Assembly: GCA_034231615.1 (NCBI GenBank)
Contig: CM067306.1
Span: 45,390,094-45,454,093, forward strand
Origin: Meghimatium bilineatum
Lineage: Eukaryota; Mollusca; Gastropoda; Stylommatophora; Philomycidae
DNA: 64,000 nt
Direction of reading: 5' to 3'
Position numbers and translations under genes: made by a program
Notes under the pieces: model-generated
What the model saw: only the letters and a program-made list of their open reading frames with translations
What the model was told of the DNA's origin: nothing
Database searches by the model: none
In this document: piece by piece, positions 39,160-53,150 of the stretch
Layout of the letters: each line of letters begins with the position of its first letter
Position numbering within the stretch: position 1 is the stretch's first letter

Positions 39160-42100
39160 ATTCTGGCACATTACTCACAAATTCATTGTACTGAAGCTTA
39201 CTATACTAGAAGTGAGTGTATTCAGGCCCATTACACATGATTTCGTTGTATTGCACCTTAATACTGCAGAACACTGGCGTATTAAACACGAATTGGGTGT
39301 ATTGCAGTTTAGTACGTTAAAACTCGTTGTATTCTGGCATATTGCTCACAAATTGTGTGTACTGAAGATTACTACACTAGAATTGAGTGTTTTCTGGCCT
39401 ATTGCACATGATTTCGTTGTACTGCAGCTTAATACGTCAGAACACTGGCGTATTACACACAAATTGGGTGTATTGCAGTTTAGTACGCCAAAACCCGTTG
39501 TATTCTGGCATATTACTCACAAATTCATTGTACTGAAGCTTACTACACTAGAATTGAGTGTATTCTGACCTATTACACATGATTTCGTTGTATTGCAGCT
39601 TAATACTTCAGATCACTGGCGTATTAAACACGAATTGGGTGTATTGCAGTTTAGTACGTTAAAACTCGTTGTATTCTGGCATATTGCTCACACATTCATT
39701 GTACTGAAGCTTACTACACTAGAATTGAGTGTATTCTGGCCTATAACACATGATTTCGTTGTATGGCACCTTAATACTGCAGATCACTGGCGTATTAAAC
39801 ACGAATTGGGTGTATTGCAGTTTAGTACGCCAAAAATCGTTGTATTCTGGGATATTACTCACAAATTCATTGTACTGAAGCTTACTACACTAGAATTGAG
39901 TGTATTCTGGTCTATTACACATGATTTCGTTGTATTGCAGCTTAATACTTCAGAACACTGGCGTATTAAACACGATTTGGGAGTATTGCAGTTTAGTACG
40001 CCAAAACTCGTTGTATTCTGGCATATTACTCACAAATTCATTGTACTGAAGCTTACTACACTAGAATTGAGTGTATTCTGGCCTATAACACATGATTTCG
40101 TTGTATGTCACCTTAATACTGCAGATCACTGGCGTATTAAACACGAATTGGGTGTATTGCAGTTTAGTACGCCAAAAATCGTTGTATTCTGGGATATTAC
40201 TCACATATTCATTGTACTGAAGCTTAATACACTAGAATTGAGTGTATTCTGGCCTATTGCACATGGTTTCGTTGTAGTGCAGCTTAATATGTCAGAACAC
40301 TGGCGTATTACACATGAATTGGGTTTATTGCAGTTTAGTACGCCAAAACTCGTTGTATTCTGGCATATTACTCACAAATTGTGTGTACTGATGTATACTA
40401 CACTAGAATTGAGTGTTTTCTGGCCTATTGCACATGATTTCGTTGTACTGCAGCTTAATACGTCAGAACACTGGCGTATTACACACAAATTGGGTGTATT
40501 GCAGTTTAGTACGCCAAAACCCGTTGTATTCTGGCATATTACTCACAAATTCATTGTACTGAAGCTTACTACACTAGAATTGAGTGTATTCTGACCTATT
40601 ACACATGATTTCGTTGTATTGCAGCTTAATACTTCAGATCACTGGCGTATTAAACACGAATTGGGTGTATTGCAGTTTAGTACGTTAAAACTCGTTGTAT
40701 TCTGGCATATTGCTCACAAATTGTGTGTACTGAAGATTACTACACTAGAATTGAGTGTTTTCTGGCCTATTGCACATGATTTCGTTGTACTGCAGCTTAA
40801 TACGTCAGAACACTGGCGTATTACACACAAATTGGGTGTATTGCAGTTTAGTACGCCAAAACCCGTTGTATTCTGGCATATTACTCACAAATTCATTGTA
40901 CTGAAGCTTACTACACTAGAATTGAGTGTATTCTGACCTATTACACATGATTTCGTTGTATTGCAGCTTAATACTTCAGAACACTGGCGTATTAAACACG
41001 ATTTGGGAGTATTGCAGTTTAGTACGCCAAAACTCGTTGTATTCTGGCATATTAATCACAAATTCATTGCATTGAAGCTTACTACACTAGAATTGAGTGT
41101 ATACTGGCCTATTGCACATGATTTCGTTGTAGTGCAGCTTACTACTTCAGAACTCTTGCGTATTACACACAAATTGAGTGTATTGCAGTTTAGTATTCTA
41201 AAACTCGTTGTATTCTGGCATATTACTCACAAATTCATTGTACTGAAGCTTACTACACTAGAAGTGAGTGTATTCTGGCCCATTACACATGATTTCGTTG
41301 TACTGCAGCTTAATACGTCAGAACACTGGCGTATTACACAAGAATTGAGTGTATTGCAGTTTAGTATTCTAAAACTCGTTGTATTCTGGCATATTACTCA
41401 CAAATTCATTGTACTGAATCTTACTACACTAGAAGTGAGTGTATTCTGGCCCATTACACATGATTTCGTTGTATTGCACCTTAATACTGCAGAACACTGG
41501 CGTATTAAACACGAATTGGGTGTATTGCAGTTTAGTACGTTAAAACTCGTTGTATTCTGGCATATTGCTCACAAATTGTGTGTACTGAAGATTACTACAC
41601 TAGAATTGAGTGTTTTCTGGCCTATTGCACATGATTTCGTTGTACTGCAGCTTAATACGTCAGAACACTGGCGTATTACACACAAATTGGGTGTATTGCA
41701 GTTTAGTACGCCAAAACCCGTTATATTCTGGCATATTACTCACAAATTGGGTGTACTGAAGCTTACTACACTAGAATTGAGTGTATTCTGGCCTATTACA
41801 CATGATTTCGTTGTATTGAAGCTTAATACTTCAGAACACTGGCGTATTAAACACGATTTGGGAGTATTGCAGTTTAGTACGCCAAAACTCGTTGTATTCT
41901 GGCATATTAATCACAAATTCATTGCATTGAAGCTTACTACACTAGAATTGAGTGTATACGGGCCTATTGCACATGATTTCGTTGTAGTGCAGCTTAATAC
42001 GTCAGAACACTGGCGTATTACACAAGAATTGGGTTTATTGCAGTTTAGTACGCCAAAACTCGTTGTATTCTGGCATATTACTCACAAATTCATTGTACTG

Positions 42101-42385
42101 AAGCTTACTACACTAGAATTGAGTGTATTCTGACCTATTACACATGATTTCGTTGTATTGCAGCTTAATACTTCAGAACACTGGCGTATTAAACACGATT
42201 TGGGAGTATTGCAGTTTAGTACGCCAAAACTCGTTGTATTCTGGCATATTAATCACAAATTCATTGCATTGAAGCTTACTACACTAGAATTGAGTGTATA
42301 CTGGCCTATTGCACATGATTTCGTTGTAGTGCAGCTTAATACGTCAGAACACTGGCGTATTACACAAGAATTGGGTTTATTGCAG
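39160..42385. repeat. Mixed monomers with short duplications
   Basis: Includes a fragment of the 1.9-kb HOR (catggtttcg and taatatgtcag monomers near 40.26 kb) and a short duplication with spacing 1026 bp (about 39.41-39.69 and 40.43-40.71 kb). The C end variant ttctgacct (TGA) is common here, unlike the ttctagcct (TAG) of the trimer domain. Confidence 0.8.
40950..42293. repeat. 3.9-kb spaced duplication, left copy
   Basis: Matches 44882-46225 at 3932 bp (23 monomers minus 1). Shared private word: cccgttatattctgg. Private here: gcttactacttcag near 41139, ctgaatcttac near 41416, gtattgaagctt near 41815 and gtatacgggcc near 41956. Confidence 0.8.
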
Positions 42386-44800
42386 TTTAGTACGCCAAAA
42401 CTCGTTGTATTCTGGCATATTACTCACAAATTGGGTGTACTGAAGCTTACTACACTATAATTGAGTGTATTCTGGCCCATTATACATGCTTTCGTTGTAT
42501 TGCACCTTAATACTGCAGAACACTGGCGTATTAAACACGAATTGGGTGTATTTTTGTTTAGTACGCCAAAACTCGTTGTATTCTGCATATTACTCACAAA
42601 TTGGGTGTACTGAAGCTTACTACACTAGAATTGAGTGTATTCTGGCCTATTACACATGATTTCGTTGTATTGCAGCTTAATACTTCAGATCACTGGCGTA
42701 TTAAACACGAATTGGGTGTATTGCAGTTTAGTACGCCAAAAATCGTTGTATTCTGGGATATTACTCACATATTCATTGTACTGAAGCTTACTACACTAGA
42801 ATTGAGTGTATTATGGCCTATTACACATGATTTCGTTGTATTGCAGCTTAATACTTCAGAACACTGGCGTATTAAACACGAATTGGGTGTATTGCAGTTT
42901 AGTACGCCAAAAATCGTTGTATTCTGGGATATTACTCACATATTCATTGTACTGAAGCTTACTACACTAGAATTGAGTGTATTCTGGCCTATTACACATG
43001 ATTTCGTTGTATTGCAGCTTAATACGTCAGAACACTGGCGTATCACAAACGAATTGGGTGTATTGCAGTTTAGTACGCCACAACTGGTTGTATTCTGGCA
43101 CATTACTCACAAATTCATTGTACTGATGCTTACTACACTAAAATTGAGTGTATTCTGGTCCATAACACATGATTTCGTTGTACTGCAGCTTAATACGTCA
43201 GAACACTGGAGCATTACACAAGAATTGAGTGTATTGCAGTTTAGTATTCTAAAACTCGTTGTATTCTGGCATATTACTCACAAATTCATTGTACTGAAGC
43301 TTACTACACTAGAAGTGAGTGTATTCTGGCCCATTACACATGATTTCGTTGTATTGCACCTTAATACTGCAGAACACTGGCGTATTAAACACGAATTGGG
43401 TGTATTGCAGTTTAGTACGTTAAAACTCGTTGTATTCTGGCATATTGCTCACAAATTGTGTGTACTGAAGATTACTACACTAGAATTGAGTGTTTTCTGG
43501 CCTATTGCACATGATTTCGTTGTACTGCAGCTTAATACGTCAGAACACTGGCGTATTACACACAAATTGGGTGTATTGCAGTTTAGTACGCCAAAACCCG
43601 TTGTATTCTGGCATATTACTCACAAATTCATTGTACTGAAGCTTACTACACTAGAATTGAGTGTATTCTGACCTATTACACATGATTTCGTTGTATTGCA
43701 GCTTAATACTTCAGAACACTGGCGTATTAAACACGAATTGGGAGTATTGCAGTTTAGTACGCCAAAACTCGTTGTATTCTGGCATATTAATCACAAATTC
43801 ATTGCATTGAAGCTTACTATACTAGAATTGAGTGTATACTGGCCTATTGCACATGATTCCGTTGTAGTGCAGCTTAATACTTCAGAACTCTTGCGTATTA
43901 CACACAAATTGGGTGTATTGCAGCTTAGTATTCTAAAACTCGTTATATTCTGGCATATTACTCACAAATTCATTGTACTGAAGCTTACTACACTAGAAGT
44001 GAGTGTATTCTGGCCCATTACACATGATTTCGTTGTACTGCAGCTTAATACGTCAGAACACTGGCGTATTACACAAGAATTGAGTATATTGCAGTTTAGT
44101 ACGACAAAATTCGTTGTATTCTGGAATATTACTCACAAATTCATTGTACTGTAGCTTACTACACTAGAATTGAGTGTATTCTAGCCTATTACACATGATT
44201 TCGTTGTACTGCAGCTTAATACGTCAGAACACTGGCGTATTACACACAAATTGGGTGTATTGCAGTTTAGTACGCCAAAACCCGTTGTATTCTGGCATAT
44301 TACTCACAAATTGGGTGTACTGAAGCTTACTACACTAGAATTGAGTGTATTCTGGCCTATTGCACATGATTCCGTTGTACTGCAGCTTAATACGTCAGAA
44401 CACTGGCGTATTACACAAGAATTGGGTGTATTGCAGTTTAGTACGCCAAAACTCGTTGTATTCTGGGATATTACTCACAAATTCATTGTACTGAAGCTTA
44501 CTACACTAGAATTGAGTGTATTCTGGCCTATAACACATGATTTCGTTGTATGGCACCTTAATACTGCAGATCACTGGCGTATTAAACACGAATTGGGTGT
44601 ATTGCAGTTTAGTACGCCATAAATCGTTGTATTCTGGGATATTACTCACATATTCATTGTACTGAAGCTTACTACACTAGAATTGAGTGTATTCTGGCCT
44701 ATTACACATGATTTCGTTGTTTTGCAGCTTAATACGTCAGAACACTGGCGTATCACATACGAATTGGGTGTATTGCAGTTTAGTACGCCACAACTGGTTG
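42386..44800. repeat. 5.5-kb spaced duplication, right copy
   Basis: Partner of 36914-39160, with one additional monomer of the cacaaacg / ccacaactgg type near 43.0-43.15 kb. It has a cgccataaatcg stop variant near 44617. Confidence 0.8.
42545..42592. other. Triple substitution plus 1-bp deletion (2 of 2)
   Basis: Same GCA to TTT change and same ttctgcatatt deletion as at 37073-37120, exactly 5472 bp downstream. Confidence 0.85.
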
Positions 44801-44881
44801 TATTCTGGCATATTGCTCGCAAATTGTGTGTACTGAAGATTACTACACTAGAATTGAGTGTTTTCTGGCCTATTGCACATG

Positions 44882-46225
44882 ATTTCGTTGTATTGCAGCT
44901 TAATACTTCAGAACACTGGCGTATTAAACACGATTTGGGAGTATTGCAGTTTAGTACGCCAAAACTCGTTGTATTCTGGCATATTAATCACAAATTCATT
45001 GCATTGAAGCTTACTACACTAGAATTGAGTGTATACTGGCCTATTGCACATGATTTCGTTGTAGTGCAGCTTAATACTTCAGAACTCTTGCGTATTACAC
45101 ACAAATTGGGTGTATTGCAGTTTAGTATTCTAAAACTCGTTGTATTCTGGCATATTACTCACAAATTCATTGTACTGAAGCTTACTACACTAGAAGTGAG
45201 TGTATTCTGGCCCATTACACATGATTTCGTTGTACTGCAGCTTAATACGTAAGAACACTGGCGTATTACACAAGAATTGAGTGTATTGCAGTTTAGTATT
45301 CTAAAACTCGTTGTATTCTGGCATATTACTCACAAATTCATTGTACTGAAGCTTACTACACTAGAAGTGAGTGTATTCTGGCCCATTACACATGATTTCG
45401 TTGTATTGCACCTTAATACTGCAGAACACTGGCGTATTAAACACGAATTGGGTGTATTGCAGTTTAGTACGTTAAAACTCGTTGTATTCTGGCATATTGC
45501 TCACAAATTGTGTGTACTGAAGATTACTACACTAGAATTGAGTGTTTTCTGGCCTATTGCACATGATTTCGTTGTACTGCAGCTTAATACGTCAGAACAC
45601 TGGCGTATTACACACAAATTGGGTGTATTGCAGTTTAGTACGCCAAAACCCGTTATATTCTGGCATATTACTCACAAATTGGGTGTACTGAAGCTTACTA
45701 CACTAGAATTGAGTGTATTCTGGCCCATTACACATGATTTCGTTGTATTGCAGCTTAATACTTCAGAACACTGGCGTATTAAACACGATTTGGGAGTATT
45801 GCAGTTTAGTACGCCAAAACTCGTTGTATTCTGGCATATTAATCACAAATTCATTGCATTGAAGCTTACTACACTAGAATTGAGTGTATACTGGCCTATT
45901 GCACATGATTTCGTTGTAGTGCAGCTTAATACGTCAGAACACTGGCGTATTACACAAGAATTGGGTTTATTGCAGTTTAGTACGCCAAAACTCGTTGTAT
46001 TCTGGCATATTACTCACAAATTCATTGTACTGAAGCTTACTACACTAGAATTGAGTGTATTCTGACCTATTACACATGATTTCGTTGTATTGCAGCTTAA
46101 TACTTCAGAACACTGGCGTATTAAACACGATTTGGGAGTATTGCAGTTTAGTACGCCAAAACTCGTTGTATTCTGGCATATTAATCACAAATTCATTGCA
46201 TTGAAGCTTACTACACTAGAATTGA
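44882..46225. repeat. 3.9-kb spaced duplication, right copy
   Basis: Partner of 40950-42293. A private acgtaagaac change near 45248 creates an in-frame stop. Confidence 0.8.
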
Positions 46226-48059
46226 GTGTATTCTGGCCTATTACACATGATTTCGTTGTATTGCAGCTTAATACGTCAGAACACTGGCGTATTACACACA
46301 AATTGGGTGTATTGCAGTTTAGTACGCCAAAACCCGTTGTATTCTGGCATATTACTCACAAATTCATTGTACTGAAGCTTACTACACTAGAATTGAGTGT
46401 ATTCTGACCTATTACACATGATTTCGTTGTATTGCAGCTTAATACTTCAGAACACTGGCGTATTAAACACGATTTGGGAGTATTGCAGTTTAGTACGCCA
46501 AAACTCGTTGTATTCTGGCATATTAATCACAAATTCATTGCATTGAAGCTTACTACACTAGAATTGAGTGTATACTGGCCTATTGCACATGATTTCGTTG
46601 TAGTGCAGCTTAATACTTCAGAACTCTTGCGTATTACACACAAATTGGGTGTATTGCAGTTTAGTATTCTAAAACTCGTTGTATTCTGGCATATTACTCA
46701 CAAATTCATTGTACTGAAGCTTACTACACTAGAAGTGAGTGTATTCTGGCCCATTACACATGATTTCGTTGTACTGCAGCTTAATACGTCAGAACACTGG
46801 CGTATTACACAAGAATTGGGTGTATTGCAGTTTAGTACGCCAAAACCCGTTGTATTCTGGCATATTACTCACAAATTGGGTGTACTGAAGCTTACTACAC
46901 TAGAAGTGAGTGTATTGTGGCCTATAACACATGATTTCGTTGTATGGCACCTTAATACTGCATATCACTGGTGTATTAAACACGAATTGGATGTATTGCA
47001 GTTTAGTACGCCAATAATCGTTGTATTCTGGGATATTACTCACATATTCATTGTACTGAAGCTTACTACACTAGAATTGAGTGTATTCTGGCCTATTACA
47101 CATGATTTCGTTGTATTGCAGCTTAATACGTCAGAACACTTACGTATCACATACGAATTGGGTGTATTGCAGTTTTGTACGCCAAAAATGGTTGTATTCT
47201 GGCACATTACTCACAAATTCATTGTACTGAAGCTTACTACACTAGAATTGAGTGTATTCTGGCCTATAACACATGATTTCGTTGTATGTCACCTTAATAC
47301 TGCAGATCACTGGCGTATTAAACACGAATTGGGTGTATTGCAGTTTAGTATGCTAAAACTCGTTGTATTCTGGCATATTACTCACAAATTCATTGTACTG
47401 AAGCTTACTACACTAGAATTGAGTGTATTCTGGCCTATAACACATGATTTCGTTGTATAGCACCTTAATACTGCAGATCACTGGCGTATTAAACACGAAT
47501 TAAGTGTATTGCAGTTTAGTACGCCAAAACTCGTTGTATTCTGGGATATTACTCACACATTCATTGTACTGAAGCTTACTACACTAGAATTGAGTGTATT
47601 CTGGTCCATTACACATGATTTCGTTGTATTGCAGGTTAATACTTCAGAACACTGGCGTATTAAACACGAATTGGGAGTATTGCAGTTTAGTACGCCAATT
47701 GGGAGTACGCCAAAACTCGTTGTATTCTGGCATATTAATCACAAACTCATTGCACTGAAGCTTACTACACTAGAATTGAGTGTATACTGGCCTATTACAC
47801 ATGATTTCGTTGTATTGCAGCTTAATACTTCAGAACACTGGCGTATTAAACACGAATTGGGAGTATTGCAGTTTAGTACGCCAAAACTCGATGTATTCTG
47901 GGATATTACTCCCAAATTCATTGTACTGAAGCTTACTACACTAGAATTGAGTGTATTCTGGCCTATAACACATGATTTCGTTGTATGGCACCTTAATACT
48001 GCATATCACTGGTGTATTAAACACGAATTGGGTGTATTGCAGTTTAGTTCGCCAATAAT
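46225..48059. repeat. Mosaic segment related to the 1.9-kb HOR
   Basis: From about 46.8 kb the order of private variants follows the left end of the window: gcatatcactggtg, cacttacg, gttttgtacgcc, tagtatgctaaaac, gtatagcacc. It mixes features of the two left copies: the gaagtgag of copy 2 together with the ctcacacattc and gcaggt monomer of copy 1. It holds the third 15-bp insertion. Confidence 0.75.
47698..47712. repeat. 15-bp insertion in sub-unit B (tracer, copy 3)
   Basis: Same bases and same B position as at 2198 and 4094, about 43.6 kb from copy 2. Confidence 0.9.
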
Positions 48060-50575
48060 CGTTGTATTCTGGGATATTACTCACATATTCATTGTACTGA
48101 AGCTTACTACACTAGAATTGAGTGTATTCTGGCCTATTACACATGATTTCGTTGTATTGCAGCTTAATACGTCAGAACACTGGCGTATCACATACGAATT
48201 GGGTGTATTGCAGTTTAGTACGCCACAACTGGTTGTATTCTGGCACATTACTCACAAATTCATTGTACTGAAGCTTACTACACTAGAATTGAGTGTATTC
48301 TGGTCCATTACACATGATTTCGTTGTATTGCAGCTTAATACTTCAGAACACTGGCATATTAAACACGATTTGGGAGTATTGCAGTTTAGTACGCCAAAAC
48401 TCGTTGTATTCTGGCATATTAATCACAAATTCATTGCATTGAAGCTTACTACACTAGAATTGAGTGTATACTGGCCTATTGCACATGATTTCGTTGTAGT
48501 GCAGCTTAATACGTCAGAACACTGGCGTATTACACACGAATTGGGTTTATTGCAATTTAGTACGCCAAAACTCGTTGTATTCTGGGATATTACTCACAAA
48601 TTCATTGTACTGAAGCTTACTACACTAGAATTGAGTGTATTCTAGCCTATTACACATGATTTCCTTGTTGTGCAGCTTAATACTTCAGAACTCTGGCGTA
48701 TTACACACAAATTAGGTGTATTGGAGTTTAGTACGCTAAATCTCGTTGTATTCTGGCATATTACTCACACATTCATTGTACTGAAGCTTACTACACTATA
48801 ATTGAGTTTATTCTGGCCCATTACACATGATTTCGTTGTATTGCACCTTAATACTGCAGAACACTGGCGTATTTAACACGAATTGGGTGTATTGCAGTTT
48901 AGTACTCCAAAACTCGTTGTATTCTGGCATATTGCTCACAAATTGGGTGTACTGAAGCTTACTACACTAGAATTGAGTGTATTCTGGCCTATTGCACATG
49001 ATTTCGTTGTACTGCAGCTTAATACGTCAGAACACTGGCGTATTACACAAGAATTGAGTGTATTGCAGTTTAGTACGACAAAACTCGTTGTATTCTGGGA
49101 TATTACTCAAAAATTCATTGTACTGAAGCTTACTACACTAGAATTGAGTGTATTCTAGCCTATTACACATGATTTCGTTGTAGTGCAGCTTAATACTTCA
49201 GAACTCTTGCGTATTACACACAAATTGGGTGTATTGCAGTTTAGTATTCTAAAACTCGTTGTATTCTGGCATATTACTCACAAATTCATTGTACTGAAGC
49301 TTACTACACTAGCGGTGAGTGTATTCTGGCCCATTACACATGATTTCGTTGTATTGCACCTTAATACTGCAGAACACTGGCGTATTAAACACCAATTGGG
49401 TGTATTGCAGTTTAGTACGCCAAAACTCGTTGTATTCTGGCATATTACTCACAAATTGTGTGTACTCAAGCTTACTACACTAGAATTGAGTGTTTTCTGG
49501 CCTATTGCACATGATTTCGTTGTACTGCAGCTTAATACGTCAGAACACTGGCGTATTACACACAAATTGGGTGTATTGCAGTTTAGTACGCCACAACCCG
49601 TTGTATTCTGGCATATTACTCACAAATTGGGTGTACTGAAGCTTACTACACTAGAATTGAGTGTATTCTGGCCTATTACACATGATTTCGTTGTATTGCA
49701 GCTTAATACTTCAGAACACTGGCGTATTAAACACGAATTGGGAGTATTGCAGTTTAGTACGCCAAAACTCGTTGTATTCTGGCATATTACTCACAAATTG
49801 TGTGAACTGAAGCTTACTACACTAGAATTGAGTGTTTTCTGGCCTATTGCACATGATTTCGTTGTACTGCAGCTTAATACGTCAGAACACTGGCGTATTA
49901 CACACAAATTGGGTGTATTGCAGTTTAGTACGCCACAACTGGTTGTATTCTGGCACATTACTCACAAATTCATTGTACTGAAGCTTACTACACTAAAATT
50001 GAGTGTATTATGGTCCATAACACATGATTTCGTTGTATTGCAGCTTAATACTTCAGAACACTGGCGTATTAAACACGATTTGGGAATATTGCAGTTTAGT
50101 ACGCCAAAACTCGTTGTATTCTGGCATATTAATCACAAATTCATTGCATTGAAGCTTACTACACTAGAATTGAGTGTATACTGGCCTATTGCACATGATT
50201 TCGTTGTACTGCAGCTTAATACGTCAGAACACTGGAGCATTACACAAGAATTGAGTGTATTGCAGTTTAGTATTCTAAAACTCGTTGTATTCTGGCATAT
50301 TACTCACAAATTCATTGTACTGAAGCTTACTACACTAGAAGTGAGTGTATTCTGGCCCATTACACATGATTTCGTTGTATTGCACCTTAATACTGCAGAA
50401 CACTGGCGTATTAAACACGAATTGGGTGTATTGCAGTTTAGTACGTTAAAACTCGTTGTATTCTGGCATATTGCTCACAAATTGTGTGTACTGAAGATTA
50501 CTACACTAGAATTGAGTGTTTTCTGGCCTATTGCACATGATTTCGTTGTACTGCAGCTTAATACGTCAGAACACT
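48060..50575. repeat. Distant duplicated block, right copy (partner 4285-6800)
   Basis: Carries the same private series as 4285-6800: cgtatttaacac, attgagtttattc, ctcaaaaattc, gtactcaagctt, gtgtgaactgaag. The two copies are not identical; for example agcggtgag near 49311 stands against agaggtgag near 5536. Confidence 0.8.
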
Positions 50576-51270
50576 GGCGTATTACACACAGATTGGGTGT
50601 ATTGCAGTTTAGTACGCCAAAACCCGTTGTATTCTCGCATATTACTCACAAATTCATTGTACTGAAGCTTACTACACTAGAATTGAGTGTATTCTGACCT
50701 ATTACACATGATTTCGTTGTATTGCAGCTTAATACTTCAGAACACTGGCGTATTAAACACGATTTGGGAGTATTGCAGTTTAGTACGCCAAAACTCGTTG
50801 TATTCTGGCATATTAATCACAAATTCATTGCATTGAAGCTTACTACACTAGAATGGAGTGTATTCTGGCCTATTGCACATGATTTCGTTGTAGTGCAGCT
50901 TAATACGTCAGAACACTGGCGTATTACACAAGAATTGGGTTTATTGCAGTTTAGTACTCCAAAACTCGTTGTATTCTGGGATATTACTCACAAATTCATT
51001 GTACTGAAGCTTACTACACTAGAATTGAGTGTATTCTAGCCTATTACACATGATTTCCTTGTTGTGCAGCTTAATACTTCAGAACTCTGGCGTATTACAC
51101 ACAAATTAGGTGTATTGCAGTTTAGTACGCTAAATCTCGTTGTATTCTGGCATATTACTCACAAATTCATTGTACTGATGATTACTACACTATAATTGAG
51201 TGTATTCTGGCCCATTGCACATGCTTTCGTTGTATTGCACCTTAATACTGCAGAACACTGGCGTATTAAA
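49390..51270. repeat. 11-monomer tandem duplication, copy 1 (1881 bp)
   Basis: Directly followed by its copy at 51271-53150 (spacing 1881 = 11 x 171). I saw only two differences: gtattatggtcc near 50008 against gtattctggtcc, and gggaatattg near 50082 against gggagtattg. Shared private words: acaccaattggg, ccacaacccg, acacagattggg, ttctcgcatatt and gaatggagtg. Confidence 0.9.
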
Positions 51271-53150
51271 CACCAATTGGGTGTATTGCAGTTTAGTACG
51301 CCAAAACTCGTTGTATTCTGGCATATTACTCACAAATTGTGTGTACTCAAGCTTACTACACTAGAATTGAGTGTTTTCTGGCCTATTGCACATGATTTCG
51401 TTGTACTGCAGCTTAATACGTCAGAACACTGGCGTATTACACACAAATTGGGTGTATTGCAGTTTAGTACGCCACAACCCGTTGTATTCTGGCATATTAC
51501 TCACAAATTGGGTGTACTGAAGCTTACTACACTAGAATTGAGTGTATTCTGGCCTATTACACATGATTTCGTTGTATTGCAGCTTAATACTTCAGAACAC
51601 TGGCGTATTAAACACGAATTGGGAGTATTGCAGTTTAGTACGCCAAAACTCGTTGTATTCTGGCATATTACTCACAAATTGTGTGAACTGAAGCTTACTA
51701 CACTAGAATTGAGTGTTTTCTGGCCTATTGCACATGATTTCGTTGTACTGCAGCTTAATACGTCAGAACACTGGCGTATTACACACAAATTGGGTGTATT
51801 GCAGTTTAGTACGCCACAACTGGTTGTATTCTGGCACATTACTCACAAATTCATTGTACTGAAGCTTACTACACTAAAATTGAGTGTATTCTGGTCCATA
51901 ACACATGATTTCGTTGTATTGCAGCTTAATACTTCAGAACACTGGCGTATTAAACACGATTTGGGAGTATTGCAGTTTAGTACGCCAAAACTCGTTGTAT
52001 TCTGGCATATTAATCACAAATTCATTGCATTGAAGCTTACTACACTAGAATTGAGTGTATACTGGCCTATTGCACATGATTTCGTTGTACTGCAGCTTAA
52101 TACGTCAGAACACTGGAGCATTACACAAGAATTGAGTGTATTGCAGTTTAGTATTCTAAAACTCGTTGTATTCTGGCATATTACTCACAAATTCATTGTA
52201 CTGAAGCTTACTACACTAGAAGTGAGTGTATTCTGGCCCATTACACATGATTTCGTTGTATTGCACCTTAATACTGCAGAACACTGGCGTATTAAACACG
52301 AATTGGGTGTATTGCAGTTTAGTACGTTAAAACTCGTTGTATTCTGGCATATTGCTCACAAATTGTGTGTACTGAAGATTACTACACTAGAATTGAGTGT
52401 TTTCTGGCCTATTGCACATGATTTCGTTGTACTGCAGCTTAATACGTCAGAACACTGGCGTATTACACACAGATTGGGTGTATTGCAGTTTAGTACGCCA
52501 AAACCCGTTGTATTCTCGCATATTACTCACAAATTCATTGTACTGAAGCTTACTACACTAGAATTGAGTGTATTCTGACCTATTACACATGATTTCGTTG
52601 TATTGCAGCTTAATACTTCAGAACACTGGCGTATTAAACACGATTTGGGAGTATTGCAGTTTAGTACGCCAAAACTCGTTGTATTCTGGCATATTAATCA
52701 CAAATTCATTGCATTGAAGCTTACTACACTAGAATGGAGTGTATTCTGGCCTATTGCACATGATTTCGTTGTAGTGCAGCTTAATACGTCAGAACACTGG
52801 CGTATTACACAAGAATTGGGTTTATTGCAGTTTAGTACTCCAAAACTCGTTGTATTCTGGGATATTACTCACAAATTCATTGTACTGAAGCTTACTACAC
52901 TAGAATTGAGTGTATTCTAGCCTATTACACATGATTTCCTTGTTGTGCAGCTTAATACTTCAGAACTCTGGCGTATTACACACAAATTAGGTGTATTGCA
53001 GTTTAGTACGCTAAATCTCGTTGTATTCTGGCATATTACTCACAAATTCATTGTACTGATGATTACTACACTATAATTGAGTGTATTCTGGCCCATTGCA
53101 CATGCTTTCGTTGTATTGCACCTTAATACTGCAGAACACTGGCGTATTAA
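51271..53150. repeat. 11-monomer tandem duplication, copy 2
   Basis: Near-identical copy of 49390-51270. It ends where the next unit reads acacgaattggg instead of acaccaattggg. Confidence 0.9.

Larger units (their letters stand above)
36914..39160. repeat. 5.5-kb spaced duplication, left copy
   Basis: Matches 42386-44800. Spacing is 5472 bp (32 monomers) up to about 37510, then 5643/5642 because the right copy holds one extra monomer and this copy a 1-bp insertion. The shared signature is gtatttttgtttag followed by ttctgcatatt. Confidence 0.8.
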
